Shown piece by piece: positions 51,501 through 53,789 of a stretch of DNA of 64,000 nucleotides. How positions within the stretch are numbered: the stretch's first letter is position 1; each line of letters opens with the position of its first letter. The stretch lies in contig CP092863.1 in assembly GCA_030710605.1 (NCBI GenBank), forward strand, positions 142,196,580 through 142,260,579. The letters are read 5' to 3'. The notes under the pieces are model-generated. The model ran no database searches. It was not told the origin of the DNA and saw only the letters and a list, made by a program, of their open reading frames with translations. Position numbers and translations under genes: made by a program. The DNA is from Cordylochernes scorpioides. Lineage: Eukaryota > Arthropoda > Arachnida > Pseudoscorpiones > Chernetidae.

Positions 51501-53118
51501 GGCTTTTTTGTTGTTGTTGTTGTTTGTTGATATGGAAGGATGATATTCATTTGTCAAAAGTGTCACCTTTCCCTTTTAAAAATGAATTCAAAATTTTTTT
51601 TTTTTTGGTTATCACACTAGCACAAAACAATAGAGTTGGCGATAAAGAATGAGCTACAACATCAGTGTTGACAAATTCAGACAAAAGCCAACAACCTGTA
51701 TACCATGGTTTCAGGCTATGGCCCTCATCAGTACAGGGACGGCTTCGTTGTGGCTCATTTGTTATCATTAACTCTACATTTTATACTGATCTGATAACCA
51801 AAAATGCATTATTATAATACAATATAATACACTGCGGCCTGTGATTGTAAAACGACACTTGAAGTTACACCGCATGAGTTTCTTTTCAACGAAAAAATCA
51901 AAATTTTATTTCAAGGTGAAATATCGACTATTTCTAACCTTTTTGAATGAGGTATGAAAGGATGAATTATGAAGAGTAATGATGAACGGAAAAATAATTT
52001 TAATGTATTTTTAAAGGGAGAGGTGCCTCTTTTGGTACAAATTATTGTTGTTGTTAGCGACTATATGGACGAAAATTCTTCAATTTGATCTGTCAGTGAC
52101 CATCACGCACCGCTCAGCCTCTTATCTTTCTTGACCCTTTCTAGCCAGCTTATTGCAGGTCTTCTTCTCTTCCTTTGGTCTTATTATCTTAGTTCCTAAT
52201 CAAAATTTGTAAGTGCAAAAGTCGAACTGCTTTTCACATGTATAGACATGTGGTGTACTTACAGTAAAAGCAGTTACCAACTTCTACCCACCATGATTAT
52301 CATTGCCTATACCACGTGTACTAGGAATAATTAAAAAAAAGAGCAACACAGAGAATAATGCTTTTTTTTTTTTTTTATTTAGTTTCTGATCTATAATACA
52401 AATTGAACTTTTCATCATCCCTTCTTCAACGAGATATTTTGTCCATTTAGTTTTCTCAGAAAAACTTCAAAAATAATAAGTCACAATTTGGATTATAGAT
52501 TATAATAAAAGAAAATAAGGCCCAATCCAAATAATTTATTAGTGTGTGACGTTTCGGCAACAACATTGTCACCATCATCAGACAAAAGAATTTTATAAAT
52601 ATAAATAATTTTATTCTTTTGTCTGATGATGGTGACAATGTTGTTGCTGAAACGTCACACACTAATAAATTATTTGGGGATTAGGTCTTATTTTCTTTTA
52701 TCAGCGATACTTCATACAGAAGTAGTTTGACAATGCTTTCTTCCTTTTATGCCATTGGCCAAATAAATTTGGCTCTTCCACATATTTGGGGTGATTTCTT
52801 CCCCCTAGAGATAAGAGAGTGTATTTCATCATTACAAGAATGAAGTTGAACGCGCAGTCCAGCTTTCATTCTGCTCCCTTTTTGTGTTAGCCATCCCATT
52901 AGAATGTTGATTGCTCTCTCTACCAGAGTTGCATTCACACTGGAAGGTACAGATAGGGGTTTTCTATTCATTGGGATTGAGACCAAATGGTATTTCTCAC
53001 TCTCCAGTTTTTTTGTTATCTATTTTTTTTTTAAATCTTTCACTCTGTGCTTCAGAATCTTCCTCCGAGGAGGATCCGGGAGCTTGTGTCTGTAGCTGAA
53101 GTGGACTTCAGCGCCTAA
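18507..53118 (+). CDS. Unidentified 12-exon gene, about 671 aa, basic ends and acidic middle
   Basis: Exons: 18497-18808 (ATG 18507), 20660-20685, 22140-22213, 26454-27498, 27591-27640, 27725-27767, 34673-34753, 36635-36691 (or from 36656, same frame), 42707-42818, 46592-46686, 47913-47980, 53056-53118. Every junction is AG/GT, phases chain with no stop, and the total of 2016 nt is a multiple of three. The N-terminus is Lys/Arg/Thr rich (MKRPKLKTQLAPAIPRAYRT), the 348-codon exon is Ser-rich then Asp/Glu rich (EEELENNP-like stretches, ETQTDFDEVEDIDD), and the C-terminus has NKKRRKLYNPNVLRPLTP and PPRRIRELV. No enzyme domain, signal peptide or membrane segment. The composition suggests a disordered nuclear or cell-cycle scaffold; that is inference only. 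I could not name the family. The exon at 46592 is the least certain (a second acceptor at 46622 breaks the phase), and a 5' UTR exon must lie upstream of 18497. Confidence 0.72.
18990..19205. repeat. FB1 fold-back copy
   Basis: ACACAATTTGGATTATAGAT start; left arm GTTTCAGTAACAGTGTTGTT and CATCTTCAGACAAAAGTA; right arm TTTTGTCTGATGATGG ... GTTACTGAAACATC. Confidence 0.8.
19375..19640 (+). mobile_element. SINE-T copy, diverged
   Basis: Plus strand, GGGGGTTGGTGGACCAGTGG head, B-box-like GGGATTGAATCTCG, linker TTTTTTTCTAATAAAAAAATG, body through CACCATGATTATCATGG. Confidence 0.75.
19790..20060. repeat. Decayed FB1 copies
   Basis: Repeated GTGACATTTTGGTAACAGCG arms and ATGGATTTGGCCTCTTGTTACC; two overlapping degenerate copies. 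Confidence 0.55.
20098..20464 (-). mobile_element. LINE-B derivative (SINE-like 5'+3' fusion) inserted in FB1
   Basis: About 365 bp on the minus strand: begins AACTCCGCCTTTGCCGGTCC (5' leader of LINE-B) and ends GAGTGGAGATAAGAAAGAAG (LINE-B tail). It is flanked by the repeat GGTTACAAGGT on both sides, a target-site duplication, and lies at the edge of an FB1 copy. Four more copies at 27935, 39916, 55545 and 57405. Confidence 0.85.
20465..20600. repeat. FB1 fold-back copy, short
   Basis: CAAGGTAATAAGACCAAATC mirrored by GAATTTGGTCTTATTACCTTG; the centre keeps TGTGATGTTTCTGTAACAATG only. Confidence 0.8.
20875..21440 (+). mobile_element. LINE-A RNase H/C-terminal fragment, interrupted
   Basis: Plus-strand pieces of the LINE-A RNase H region (AGATCAGAACTTATATGGCC; CACACAGGAGAAATTGG; later GGCATTGAAGGCAATGAAGC) and the C-terminal region, with internal deletion. 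An FB1 copy has inserted at 21057, flanked by CTCAAAAAT on both sides. Confidence 0.8.
21057..21262. repeat. FB1 fold-back copy nested in LINE-A fragment
   Basis: Both arms good: GTGTGTGACGTTTCAG and CATCTTCAGAC on the left, GTCTGAAGATGGTAACAAC, TGTTACCGAAACGTCGCAC on the right. Plus-strand hammerhead core at about 21184-21221. Confidence 0.9.
21690..21965. repeat. FB2 fold-back copy
   Basis: About 275-bp palindrome: CTACTGCCCTTACTGCAATG / CATTGCAGTAAGGGCAGTAG. The right arm has CCGAAACCTCTGGGAGGG then CACCACTGATGAGCC. Centre is a palindrome around GCAATATTACAGCGG. Confidence 0.9.
22400..22918 (+). pseudogene. BEL/Pao retrotransposon, end of Pol
   Basis: Encodes the region just after the integrase core of BEL/Pao elements: ELAPLTPNKLI, then EYLAMLVHHRKAKKSQR, IEVGEIVLIGNDQKRR, SWPLGKVEEVLPGADGQV and a stop, then TSSGVFLRPVQRLFPLE. 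WPLGK and RPVQRLFPLE are hallmarks of this conserved C-terminal domain. In-frame stops and a frameshift near 22660 show decay. Lies in intron 3 of the 12-exon gene. Confidence 0.8.
22987..23185 (+). repeat. Probable 3' LTR of the BEL/Pao remnant
   Basis: A purine run GGTGGGAGGAA precedes TGTTAGGGAAAGG, a typical LTR start, and the segment runs to about ...TTATAGTGCA. The end is uncertain because no second LTR is present. Confidence 0.5.
23425..23650. repeat. FB1 fold-back copy (CTAATAAATT subtype)
   Basis: AGCACAATTTGGATTATAGA, left arm GTGTGACGTTTCTGCAGC and CACCATAATCAGAC, right arm GTCTGATGATGGTGACATG, TTGCTGCTGAAACGTCACAC. Confidence 0.85.
23970..24225. repeat. FB1 fold-back copy
   Basis: Left arm TTTGTAACGTTTCGGTAAC with CATCTTCAAAC; right arm TTTTGTCTGAAGATGGTAAC, GCTGTTACCGAAACTTCAC; outer arms through CCAAATTGTGCCTTATCA. 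Confidence 0.88.
24440..24757 (+). mobile_element. LINE-C 3' end
   Basis: CTGTGCTTCACTTCCATCAA through GGGTCAGTGACCCTAAATAA to a (TTG)n tail; near-identical to 51200-51520, where the preceding coding end is visible. Confidence 0.8.
25100..25824. repeat. MITE-P1 expanded into a tandem array
   Basis: Starts with the left terminal repeat (CTGTAGAACCTCCATGAGAGG), followed by about eight tandem copies of the 91-bp unit (TAAGAGGACATCTCTCCC, AAAGGACACTTTGGCTCTG), and ends GGTAGTTCTACTG before TA. Pogo/Tc1-type terminal repeats. Single copies or parts at 5369, 36965, 43540, 46040 and 56215. Confidence 0.9.
26201..26206 (-). terminator. Pol III terminator of tRNA-Leu
   Basis: Run of six T on the minus strand, two bases after the tRNA 3' end. 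Confidence 0.8.
26208..26324 (-). tRNA. tRNA-Leu (CAA), with 33-nt intron
   Basis: Acceptor GTCAGGA pairs with TTCTGAC, discriminator A at 26208. A box TGGCCGAGTGG, T-arm/B box GGTTCGAATCC, long variable arm as expected for leucine tRNA. Anticodon stem CCAGA / TCTGG around CTCAAG; anticodon CAA at 26290-26288. Intron at 26286-26254 sits one base after the anticodon, the standard place, as in other animal tRNA-Leu(CAA). Downstream on the minus strand TTTTTT at 26206-26201 is a pol III terminator. All stems pair, so the gene looks functional. CCA is not encoded. Confidence 0.95.
27880..28320. repeat. FB1 copy split by a LINE-B derivative
   Basis: Left part ATAATAAAACCAGATCCAAA, GTGTGACATTTCAGTAACAA to 27934; right part GTAACAACGCTGTTACCGAA, ACGTCACATACTATT from 28215. 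The two halves are separated by the 280-bp insertion. Confidence 0.85.
27935..28214 (-). mobile_element. LINE-B derivative inserted in FB1
   Basis: Same 5'-leader-plus-tail unit as 20098-20464. Flanked by GTAACAATGCT and GTAACAACGCT, a diverged duplication of the FB1 stem. Confidence 0.85.
28530..28895 (-). repeat. LINE-B 3'-end tandem array, left part
   Basis: Three units of about 120-126 bp (GACTGTATTGGCTCATCC, TTGATGAGCTCTACTCA, CATCATCTCAAGCTCATTG, TGAGTGGAGATAAGAAAG) derived from the LINE-B 3' end (compare 7660-7797). They are plus-oriented LINE-B sequence. The array continues at 33363 beyond the LINE-A insertion. Confidence 0.9.
28947..29204 (-). pseudogene. LINE-A C-terminal zinc-finger region
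   Basis: NPGGALNIRNRQHQTTLTRF, then CPKCSLSPAAPEHILACIRC (CxxC...HxxxC type) and the end EEHELMEFM. Separated from the RNase H frame by an indel near 29290-29310. Confidence 0.85.
29273..29971 (-). pseudogene. LINE-A RNase H domain
   Basis: RNase HI motifs in order: ITIYTDGS (first Asp), FRSELIAIYEALKSI (Glu), IWILTDSRSAIQHL (second Asp) and LQWIPSHVGIEGNEAADVLA (His/Asp). It removes the RNA strand during reverse transcription. The frame begins in the linker after RT and overlaps the RT frame by a shift. Confidence 0.92.
29865..31523 (-). CDS. LINE-A reverse transcriptase
   Basis: 552 codons; true LINE sequence starts just after the hairpin insertion (about 31484). Motifs: LNKTPGPDGIHGQMIS, NYRPISLTSICCKLMEK, AFLDLTQAFDKVW, GLPQGSVLSPTLFTLF and the catalytic LFADDIILWS, followed by the thumb region (KYLGYTLDPEINSSKHI). 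First residues of this frame (MILLLIFFRG) belong to the inserted hairpin. Confidence 0.92.
   Translation of the reverse strand: MILLLIFFRGFQPTNMIKNTDGTPATNDKNAANLLGNSYQISSKIKFEIKDKKVEKKARKIIHDCKNFNSTHNIFHEKINMKELDYALENTDLNKTPGPDGIHGQMISNLGKNGKEILLDIFNNSWKTGKLPQDWKTATIIPIKKLDKSADDPKNYRPISLTSICCKLMEKIILRRLTYHLDTRNLLPEEQYGFRKGHGTIDQLLFFTQKVKDAQNRKPTSHTIAAFLDLTQAFDKVWKNKLITKLYKHFKIDGKAITWINDFLKNRYIRVKYNGTLSKTFKLYQGLPQGSVLSPTLFTLFIAGIEEKISHKTNIGLFADDIILWSSNTNWKKAERDLNKTLLHLEKFANKHKLEFNPQKSETCLFTTDKKLYKIRPKIILKEQQLQYNKHPKYLGYTLDPEINSSKHIEEVIRKGRDRLKILKYISGREWGADATTLKLTYTSLIRPILEYGYQIYGTASETNLKSLERIQLSAARIITGLRNTCPNDIVLYEADIMPLKDRRSYNLPKYINKIKSYGNKHRTSNYILGIQSKTQKRRSSPPGQKKWIFKI
31485..31706. mobile_element. 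Hairpin element FB4 inserted in LINE-A
   Basis: 222 bp, of which 31507-31706 is a near-perfect palindrome (ATAAGTAATAGAATC...GATTCTATTACTTAT). Flanked by a 12-bp duplication AATCATATTTGT (31473-31484, 31707-31718). Each arm holds CTGAAGAAGGGTTATTAGCC followed by CGAAAGCTC, a hammerhead-like core. The arm resembles the end of the Penelope-like fragment at 49740-49800 (GATTCGAGCTTTCGGGCG, CCCTTCTACAGGAAC). Confidence 0.88.
31635..33131 (-). CDS. LINE-A N-terminal region and AP endonuclease
   Basis: Starts MSVLMLESAAK at 33131. After about 100 residues of leader comes the endonuclease: LQCNINGLCST, IIALQETKL, FNMYHPPNN, IIVGDLNAKHQLWG, ALDISFSS and SDHLPILI, the usual N/E/D/N/D/H catalytic set. 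It nicks target DNA to prime reverse transcription. The frame runs into the hairpin insertion and stops at 31635; the last ~24 residues come from the hairpin. Confidence 0.9.
   Translation of the reverse strand: MSVLMLESAAKASASMLGTASNYRQSQTFTKVCLDHNAMINESCTPIPHSMRSDVDLHAASPVAQNKQGRSQDLGRGFCPISIIQSPQTSNFAASKQLRILQCNINGLCSTATKIKLEEIMEIAEKQKIQIIALQETKLNEKYNLKYKNYNILRKDRNKEGGGLAFLIKNLYYEDIAINIPNTSDLEAQGIKVYLNQNKTINIFNMYHPPNNKLIDDGTMAQFLTDNTIIVGDLNAKHQLWGCSMPNPRGKILSNIFDDNAFMCLNDGNPTHHSYSYNTAQALDISFSSPDIFHKCKWQILKSIGSDHLPILIKISTKTKTSSIKEKFWNFKKANWNLYQKNTNEDFRKAPTRIKDLEQNWISFKNTIIKAAKVSIPRGNIKKWIPNYTHQAKDIQTLITKRNELQKKCTQNQTNCRTELNIVNAKIKRLYVNMKREKWKQTCENLNPRNPNTKLWHLAKQIDRAQPQTENTNMIISNRIKACEDAYLISFNKGELSG
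33363..34530 (+). repeat. LINE-B 3'-end tandem array, right part
   Basis: Nine to ten units of about 122-131 bp, same as at 28530. Two alternating variants (CATCCATTGATGAG and CATCCTTTGATGAG; CATTATTAACTG and CATTGACTG) show higher-order duplication of unit pairs. Lies in intron 6 of the 12-exon gene, ending about 140 bp before exon 7. Confidence 0.93.
35095..35195 (+). mobile_element. LINE-A 3'-end fragment
   Basis: TGGGAGAGGCCGCTGCTTATC to GGGGATAAGAAACAACAAC; short 5'-truncated copy. Confidence 0.8.
35425..35648. repeat. FB2 copy interrupted by a LINE-A derivative
   Basis: Arms CTACAGACCTTACTGTAATG / CATTACAGTAAAAGG with GACGAAACTGTTGAGAGGG and TTACTGATGACC. The outermost right arm resumes after 36041 (GATAATATTTGATGATATT, ATTGAAAA). 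Confidence 0.8.
35649..36030 (+). mobile_element. LINE-A deletion derivative (SINE-like) with target-site duplication
   Basis: Flanked by TAGATAATATT (35638-35648, 36031-36041). It has a non-LINE head (about 35649-35745, GTGGTGCAGTGGACATTG...), then the LINE-A 5' leader up to CCCATTCCATGAGATC, then jumps directly to the last 50 bp of LINE-A (ATGGAATTCGTGTAATC, GGGGATAAGAAACAAC). Non-coding, non-autonomous. Confidence 0.85.
36060..36575. repeat. Nested palindrome FB5 and repeated GGTATCTCCTGACC block
   Basis: AATAGAAAAAAATAAAAGAT, AAGTGGGTCAGGTGTTGAT is mirrored by ATCAACACCTGACCCACTT, ATCTTTTATTTTTTC (36400-36570). Inside, GGTATCTCCTGACC(A/C)(C/T)AAGC with GCACATGTGCTTTTTAGATG occurs twice (36112 and 36467). 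No coding capacity. Confidence 0.8.
36249..36293 (-). ncRNA. Hammerhead-like relic
   Basis: On the minus strand: CTGACGA, stem II GCGC-CAACA-GCGC, GAAA, C-GC-GTT then CGTGGA, which pairs with TCTACA except at the first base. Related to 6411-6464, including the downstream GATTTATCAAGAA. Confidence 0.55.
36965..37150. mobile_element. MITE-P1 copy
   Basis: TTACAGTAGAATATACTCTATG left end; CTCTCTCCTTAAAGGACACT interior; the right terminal repeat is lost. Confidence 0.7.
37200..37830. mobile_element. Possible LINE (RTE-type) relic, ACTAGCGGCTG end
   Basis: Starts ACTAGCGGCTGTGTACCCGG CTTCGCCCGGGTTTTA at 37226, a GC-rich head seen at the ends of widespread animal repeats, then AT-rich sequence without visible coding. 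A similar reversed end (ACCCGGGCAACGCCCG on the minus strand, next to CTAGCCGAATG) lies at 38996-39035. Family not identified. Confidence 0.35.
37840..38277. other. Unassigned intron sequence
   Basis: Low-copy-looking sequence in intron 8 of the 12-exon gene. One exon-like piece at 38045 was rejected (no donor). Confidence 0.3.
38278..38500. repeat. FB1 fold-back copy
   Basis: GATAAGGCACAATTTGAATT; left arm lacks part of the stem; right arm TTTTGTCTGAAGATGGTAAC, GCTGTTACCGAAACTTCATA. Confidence 0.85.
38802..38948. repeat. Small palindrome
   Basis: CTTAAATAAATGCATATATT, AGTTAATAACT mirrored at 38918-38948. The spacer has a splice-acceptor-like CTTTTTCCCAG but no donor. Confidence 0.7.
39030..39265. 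repeat. FB1 fold-back copy with FB3-like insert
   Basis: Left arm CACAAGGTAATAAGACCAAA interrupted at about 39080-39128 by GAGACAATAAAAAGATTCAC and TGGCCGACGTGTC (FB3 end). Right arm TTTTGTCTGAAGATGGTAAC, ACTGTTACCGAAACGTCATA. Confidence 0.8.
39370..39505. repeat. FB1 left arm, solo
   Basis: AACAAGGTAATAAGACCAAA, GTGTGACATTTCGGTAACAG, CATCTTCAGACAAAAGTATT; then a trace of the outer right arm (AAATTGTGCCTTATCC). Confidence 0.75.
39768..39860 (-). repeat. Penelope-like terminal sequence
   Basis: On the minus strand: GTTGAAGGCCATTATTG then TCCGAAAGCTCACC, a degenerate hammerhead box pair, followed by CAATAAAGAAACTTG. Similar ends at 48360, 50365 and 50585. Confidence 0.5.
39865..40325 (+). mobile_element. 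SINE-T copy split by a LINE-B derivative
   Basis: SINE body AATGGTCCCACGATTCTTGC to AACCCTACAAGT at 39915, resuming at 40232 with AACCCTACAAGTAGATG, CAAACAGGGTTCACATAC. The repeated AACCCTACAAGT is the 12-bp target-site duplication. Confidence 0.85.
39916..40231 (-). mobile_element. LINE-B derivative inserted in SINE-T
   Basis: Same SINE-like 5'+3' unit as at 20098, full length, from AACTCCACCTTTGCCGGTCC to the GAGATAAGAAAG-type tail (reversed at the left). Confidence 0.88.
40579..41244 (+). mobile_element. LINE-A 3'-truncated-type copy, interrupted
   Basis: 5'-truncated LINE-A starting at TGGTACAG, encoding the C-terminal finger (CPKCSLVPAAPEHILACIRC) to GGGGATAAGAAACAAC. Flanked by CATCATGATTAT on both sides (SINE-T sequence is the target). 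A 356-bp unknown insert lies near its 5' end. Confidence 0.82.
40586..40941. mobile_element. Unknown 356-bp insertion with 16-bp target-site duplication
   Basis: GC-richer than its surroundings, flanked by TGATTATATGGTACAG (40570-40585, 40942-40957). Contains GCAATGGGTATGCTATCGCA and GGGTTCGAGGACC on the minus strand, the latter resembling a pol III B box. No A-rich tail or terminal repeats. Family not recognised. Confidence 0.6.
41280..41930. other. Intron sequence with MITE-like ends; no gene
   Basis: Contains ACTCATGGACAAAACATAAGG (41578) and TCTTCAATAAAGGTCACTGTAATATC (41690), a pair also seen at 22325, 43255-43500 and 43735; these look like the ends of another short repeat family (TCATGGACAAAACTTAAGGA). 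Nothing coding is supported. Confidence 0.45.
41935..42240 (+). mobile_element. SINE-T copy (first of tandem pair)
   Basis: GGGGTCAGTAGAAGGATGG head, diverged B box, body to TGTACTAAGAATAATAATAT. Confidence 0.8.
42246..42550 (+). mobile_element. SINE-T copy (second of tandem pair)
   Basis: One of the best-preserved copies: GGGGGTCGGTGGAAGGCTGG, B box GGTTCGATTCC intact, CAATGGCCCCCGATTCTTGC, CATGATTATCATGGCCTG, CTAGGGATAAGC tail. Confidence 0.9.
43255..43745. repeat. Cluster of short repeats (TCATGGACAA family and MITE-P1)
   Basis: ACTCATGGACAACACTGAAGG, three repeats of CTTCAATAAAGGTCACTGTAATATCTTTCAG, and a compact MITE-P1 copy (43536-43700, AGTAGAACCTCCCTTTAGCG ... GGAGGTTCTATTG). Confidence 0.65.
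43995..44110 (+). mobile_element. LINE-A deletion derivative, second copy
   Basis: GTGCCATGATCAATGAAAGA, CCCATTCCATGAGATC, then CACATGGAATTTGTGTAATC, GGGGATAAGAAACAATAAC: the same 5'-to-3' junction as 35649-36030, 5'-truncated. Confidence 0.8.
44150..44560. repeat. FB2 copy, left arm plus inverted pieces
   Basis: ACTTCTACTGTCCTTACTGC, GGGAGGGCTTGGCTCATCAG, CCCTCCCAGCGGTTTCGCC; later AAAGCAATAACGCGCCATCT mirrored by AGATGGCACGTTATTGCTTT (44463-44572). Confidence 0.75.
44810..45100 (+). mobile_element. SINE-T copy, diverged
   Basis: TTCATTGGATGAATGGTTTA head, long T run at 44875, body CATGTGTAGACATGTGG and TTTATCATGGCCTGTACC. Confidence 0.75.
45365..45925. repeat. FB1 copy with an FB2 inserted in its right arm
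   Basis: Left arm AGAAAATAAGACCTAATCC, GTGTGACGTTTCGACAAC, CATCATCAGAC. The right arm is split at CATTAATAAATTATTT by FB2 and resumes at 45852 with GGATTAGGTC. Confidence 0.85.
45542..45851. mobile_element. FB2 copy with 16-bp target-site duplication
   Basis: Flanked by CATTAATAAATTATTT (45526-45541, 45852-45867). Inner region CCGAAACCGCTGGGAGGG, CACCACTGATGAGCC; outer arms TTTTAAACGCGTAAGATTC / GAATCTTGCGCGTTTAAA. Confidence 0.85.
46040..46520. mobile_element. MITE-P1 copy split by SINE-T
   Basis: ACAGTAGAAACACCTCTCTG, AAGGACAACACCTAGTTACA at the left; after the SINE, CACCTAGTTACAGAGCTAAA to GTAGAGAGGTGTCTTCTAGC. ACACCTAGTTACA is duplicated at both SINE edges (target-site duplication). Confidence 0.8.
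46085..46392 (+). mobile_element. SINE-T copy nested in MITE-P1
   Basis: TGGTGGAAGGATGATCTAAA head, GGATCGAATCCCGCATTGG, body and ACTAGGGATAATAATAAT tail. Confidence 0.85.
46930..47172. repeat. FB2 copy, right arm
   Basis: TCGGCGAAACCGCTGGGAGG, TTCACCACTGATGAGCCAAG, TTTCATCGCAGTAAGGACAG. The inner palindrome (GAATACCATTTCTAAGATTC) matches 5413-5886. Confidence 0.85.
47400..47715 (+). mobile_element. SINE-T copy
   Basis: GGGGTCGGTGGAAGGCTGG, B box GGTTCGATTCC intact, full body, CAAGGGATAA tail. A partial second SINE-T 3' end precedes it at 47335-47405. Confidence 0.9.
48078..48297 (+). mobile_element. LINE-D C-terminal fragment
   Basis: Encodes ISSLKTGHTRKIFFEGK and a finger CQACKTSPEHILQYCGL, the same layout as LINE-A/LINE-B C-termini but a different sequence. 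Stop at 48293. Confidence 0.7.
48360..48440 (-). repeat. Penelope-like terminal sequence
   Basis: Minus strand GTTGAAGGAGGTTATTATC, TGAAAAATCTTGTCAAGCTC, CTATAAAGAAACTTGTTG; same layout as 39768 and 50365. Confidence 0.45.
48463..48765 (-). mobile_element. LINE-A 3'-truncated-type copy
   Basis: 5'-truncated minus-strand copy with (TTG)n at its left end. Encodes NPGGALNIRNRQHQ to EEHELMEF with intact CPKCSLVPAAPEHILACIRC. The flank AGGAGAAAGATAT is repeated on both sides (48451 and 48763), a target-site duplication. Confidence 0.88.
48780..49690. other. Intron sequence; nothing assigned
   Basis: AT-rich first half. A GC-richer second half (49320-49640, ACACCCCCTAGAACATCTGC, GGGGTCTCTATAAGAATG) has no frame I can support. 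Confidence 0.35.
49730..50283 (-). mobile_element. Penelope-like element fragment with GIY-YIG endonuclease
   Basis: Frame 50279-49986 encodes PYCNSIYIGETGRRIKDRMD, KHHRNI and VVEALLSLKHNS: the GIY-YIG nuclease that follows RT in Penelope-like elements (IYIG..GR). The 3' region carries CTGTAGAAGGGCTGTTTTCG then CCCGAAAGCTCGAATC, a degenerate hammerhead near the terminus. The RT part is missing. The frame ends KAIFP. Confidence 0.8.
50365..50650 (+). repeat. Two Penelope-like terminal sequences
   Basis: At 50365: GACAGACATTATTGTCTGAAAGCTC, TTTAAGAAACTTGTTG. At 50585: CATTGAAGAGCAGTATATTTGC then TCGAAAGCTTGCAAATT and AAAAGAAAC, with a 5-bp stem II (GAGCA/TGCTC). Confidence 0.5.
50720..51525 (+). 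mobile_element. LINE-C 3' portion
   Basis: Coding relic: IRELSNASGTPIGFIKKLTN, then a frame change near 50970 to LRLLSSFF-like ILSSFFRENHTKMLCGEDPI and a finger CTFCNSKLKNEITHYIFDC. Stop at about 51219, then a 300-bp 3' UTR with GGGTCAGTGACCCTAAATAA and a (TTG)n tail. Confidence 0.75.
51605..51800. repeat. Short inverted-repeat element containing a hammerhead
   Basis: GGTTATCACAC ... CTGATAACC ends, and AGAGTTGGCGATAAAGAATGAG mirrored loosely by CTCATTTGTTATCATTAACTCT around the ribozyme at 51695-51737. Confidence 0.6.
51695..51737 (-). ncRNA. Hammerhead ribozyme, complete core
   Basis: Minus strand: stem I CCTGTA (51737-51732) pairs perfectly with TACAGG (51700-51695). CTGATGA (51731-51725), stem II GGGC-CATA-GCCT, GAAA (51712-51709), stem III CC-AT-GG, cleavage triplet GTA. 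Stem II is almost the same as in 6411-6464. All catalytic bases are present. Confidence 0.75.
52205..52340 (+). mobile_element. SINE-T 3' half
   Basis: TTTGTAAGTGCAAAAGTCGA to CATGATTATCATTGCCTATA, CTAGGAATAATTAAAAAA. Confidence 0.75.
52475..52702. repeat. FB1 fold-back copy, best preserved CTGATGA subtype
   Basis: Outer arms TAAAAGAAAATAAGGCCCAA / TTAGGTCTTATTTTCTTTTA, then GTGTGTGACGTTTCGGCAAC and its mirror; the centre is AATTATTTATAT-like. Both arms keep a full hammerhead core. Confidence 0.92.
52618..52662 (+). ncRNA. Hammerhead ribozyme-like core in FB1 right arm
   Basis: Stem I TGT pairs with ACA; CTGATGA (52623-52629); 7-bp stem II GGTGACA-ATGT-TGTTGCT with G-U pairs; GAAA (52649-52652); C-G then cleavage triplet GTC (52654-52656). 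Stem III is a two-pair, loopless form. The left arm has the mirror copy on the minus strand near 52540-52582. Confidence 0.6.
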
Positions 53119-53279
53119 TTCCAAAGTTTCATAGACTCTTGTTGTTGTTATTGCATATCTCCTGTAAATATGTAAATAGAGTATCTAGAGACAGATAATG
53201 TGTCACCTCCACCTCATTGTTTATTGCTAACTACAAATATGCCTTGATATGGTACATTTCTCTGTCGATTATATATTGG

Positions 53280-53470
53280 AAACATAGAGTAACATGACCA
53301 TATCCAAATGAAAAAAATGCGTAACGTTTTAGTAAGTGTTGTTAGCATCTTCAGTCAAAAGTACTGAATGAAAGATTTGTCATCTGGATATATAGAAAGA
53401 ACACTGTTACTGTGAAAGGTCACTCATAATTTATTCATTTGATTGTGGTCTTATTACTTTGTTTCTAGAA
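53280..53470. repeat. Decayed FB1 copy downstream of the 12-exon gene
   Basis: GCGTAACGTTTTAGTAAGTG, CATCTTCAGTCAAAAGTACT, ACTGTTACTGTGAAAGGTCAC. Confidence 0.65.
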
Positions 53471-53789
53471 AATATAAGCATGTTTGTTTATATCTATGGA
53501 GGATGGATGTTAGAGGAAGGGCTAGATAAACATGGCAAGACATCTAATTACCTCCCATATCGACAAAATCTAACAGCAAACTCGCAATCAGAGACCTAAA
53601 CAATAAGTGGGACTCTAAAGGTAGGTTCTACAATGTTTTTTTTATAGACATACTCAATTTTTTTTTCTCTTTTCACTCTTTTACTCTACTTTTTATATCA
53701 CATTTTGTACATATATCTCTTTAATAAATTGTACTAAACTTTATTTTATCTGGATGATAGTGTGGAATTTATTTTCCCTTTGTCTTCAC

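Noticed and set aside
52904..53099. ORFs ending SSSEEDPGACVCS over the last exon
   Set aside because: Wrong phase; exon 12 read from 53056 in phase 0 continues exon 11 and ends at TAA 53116.
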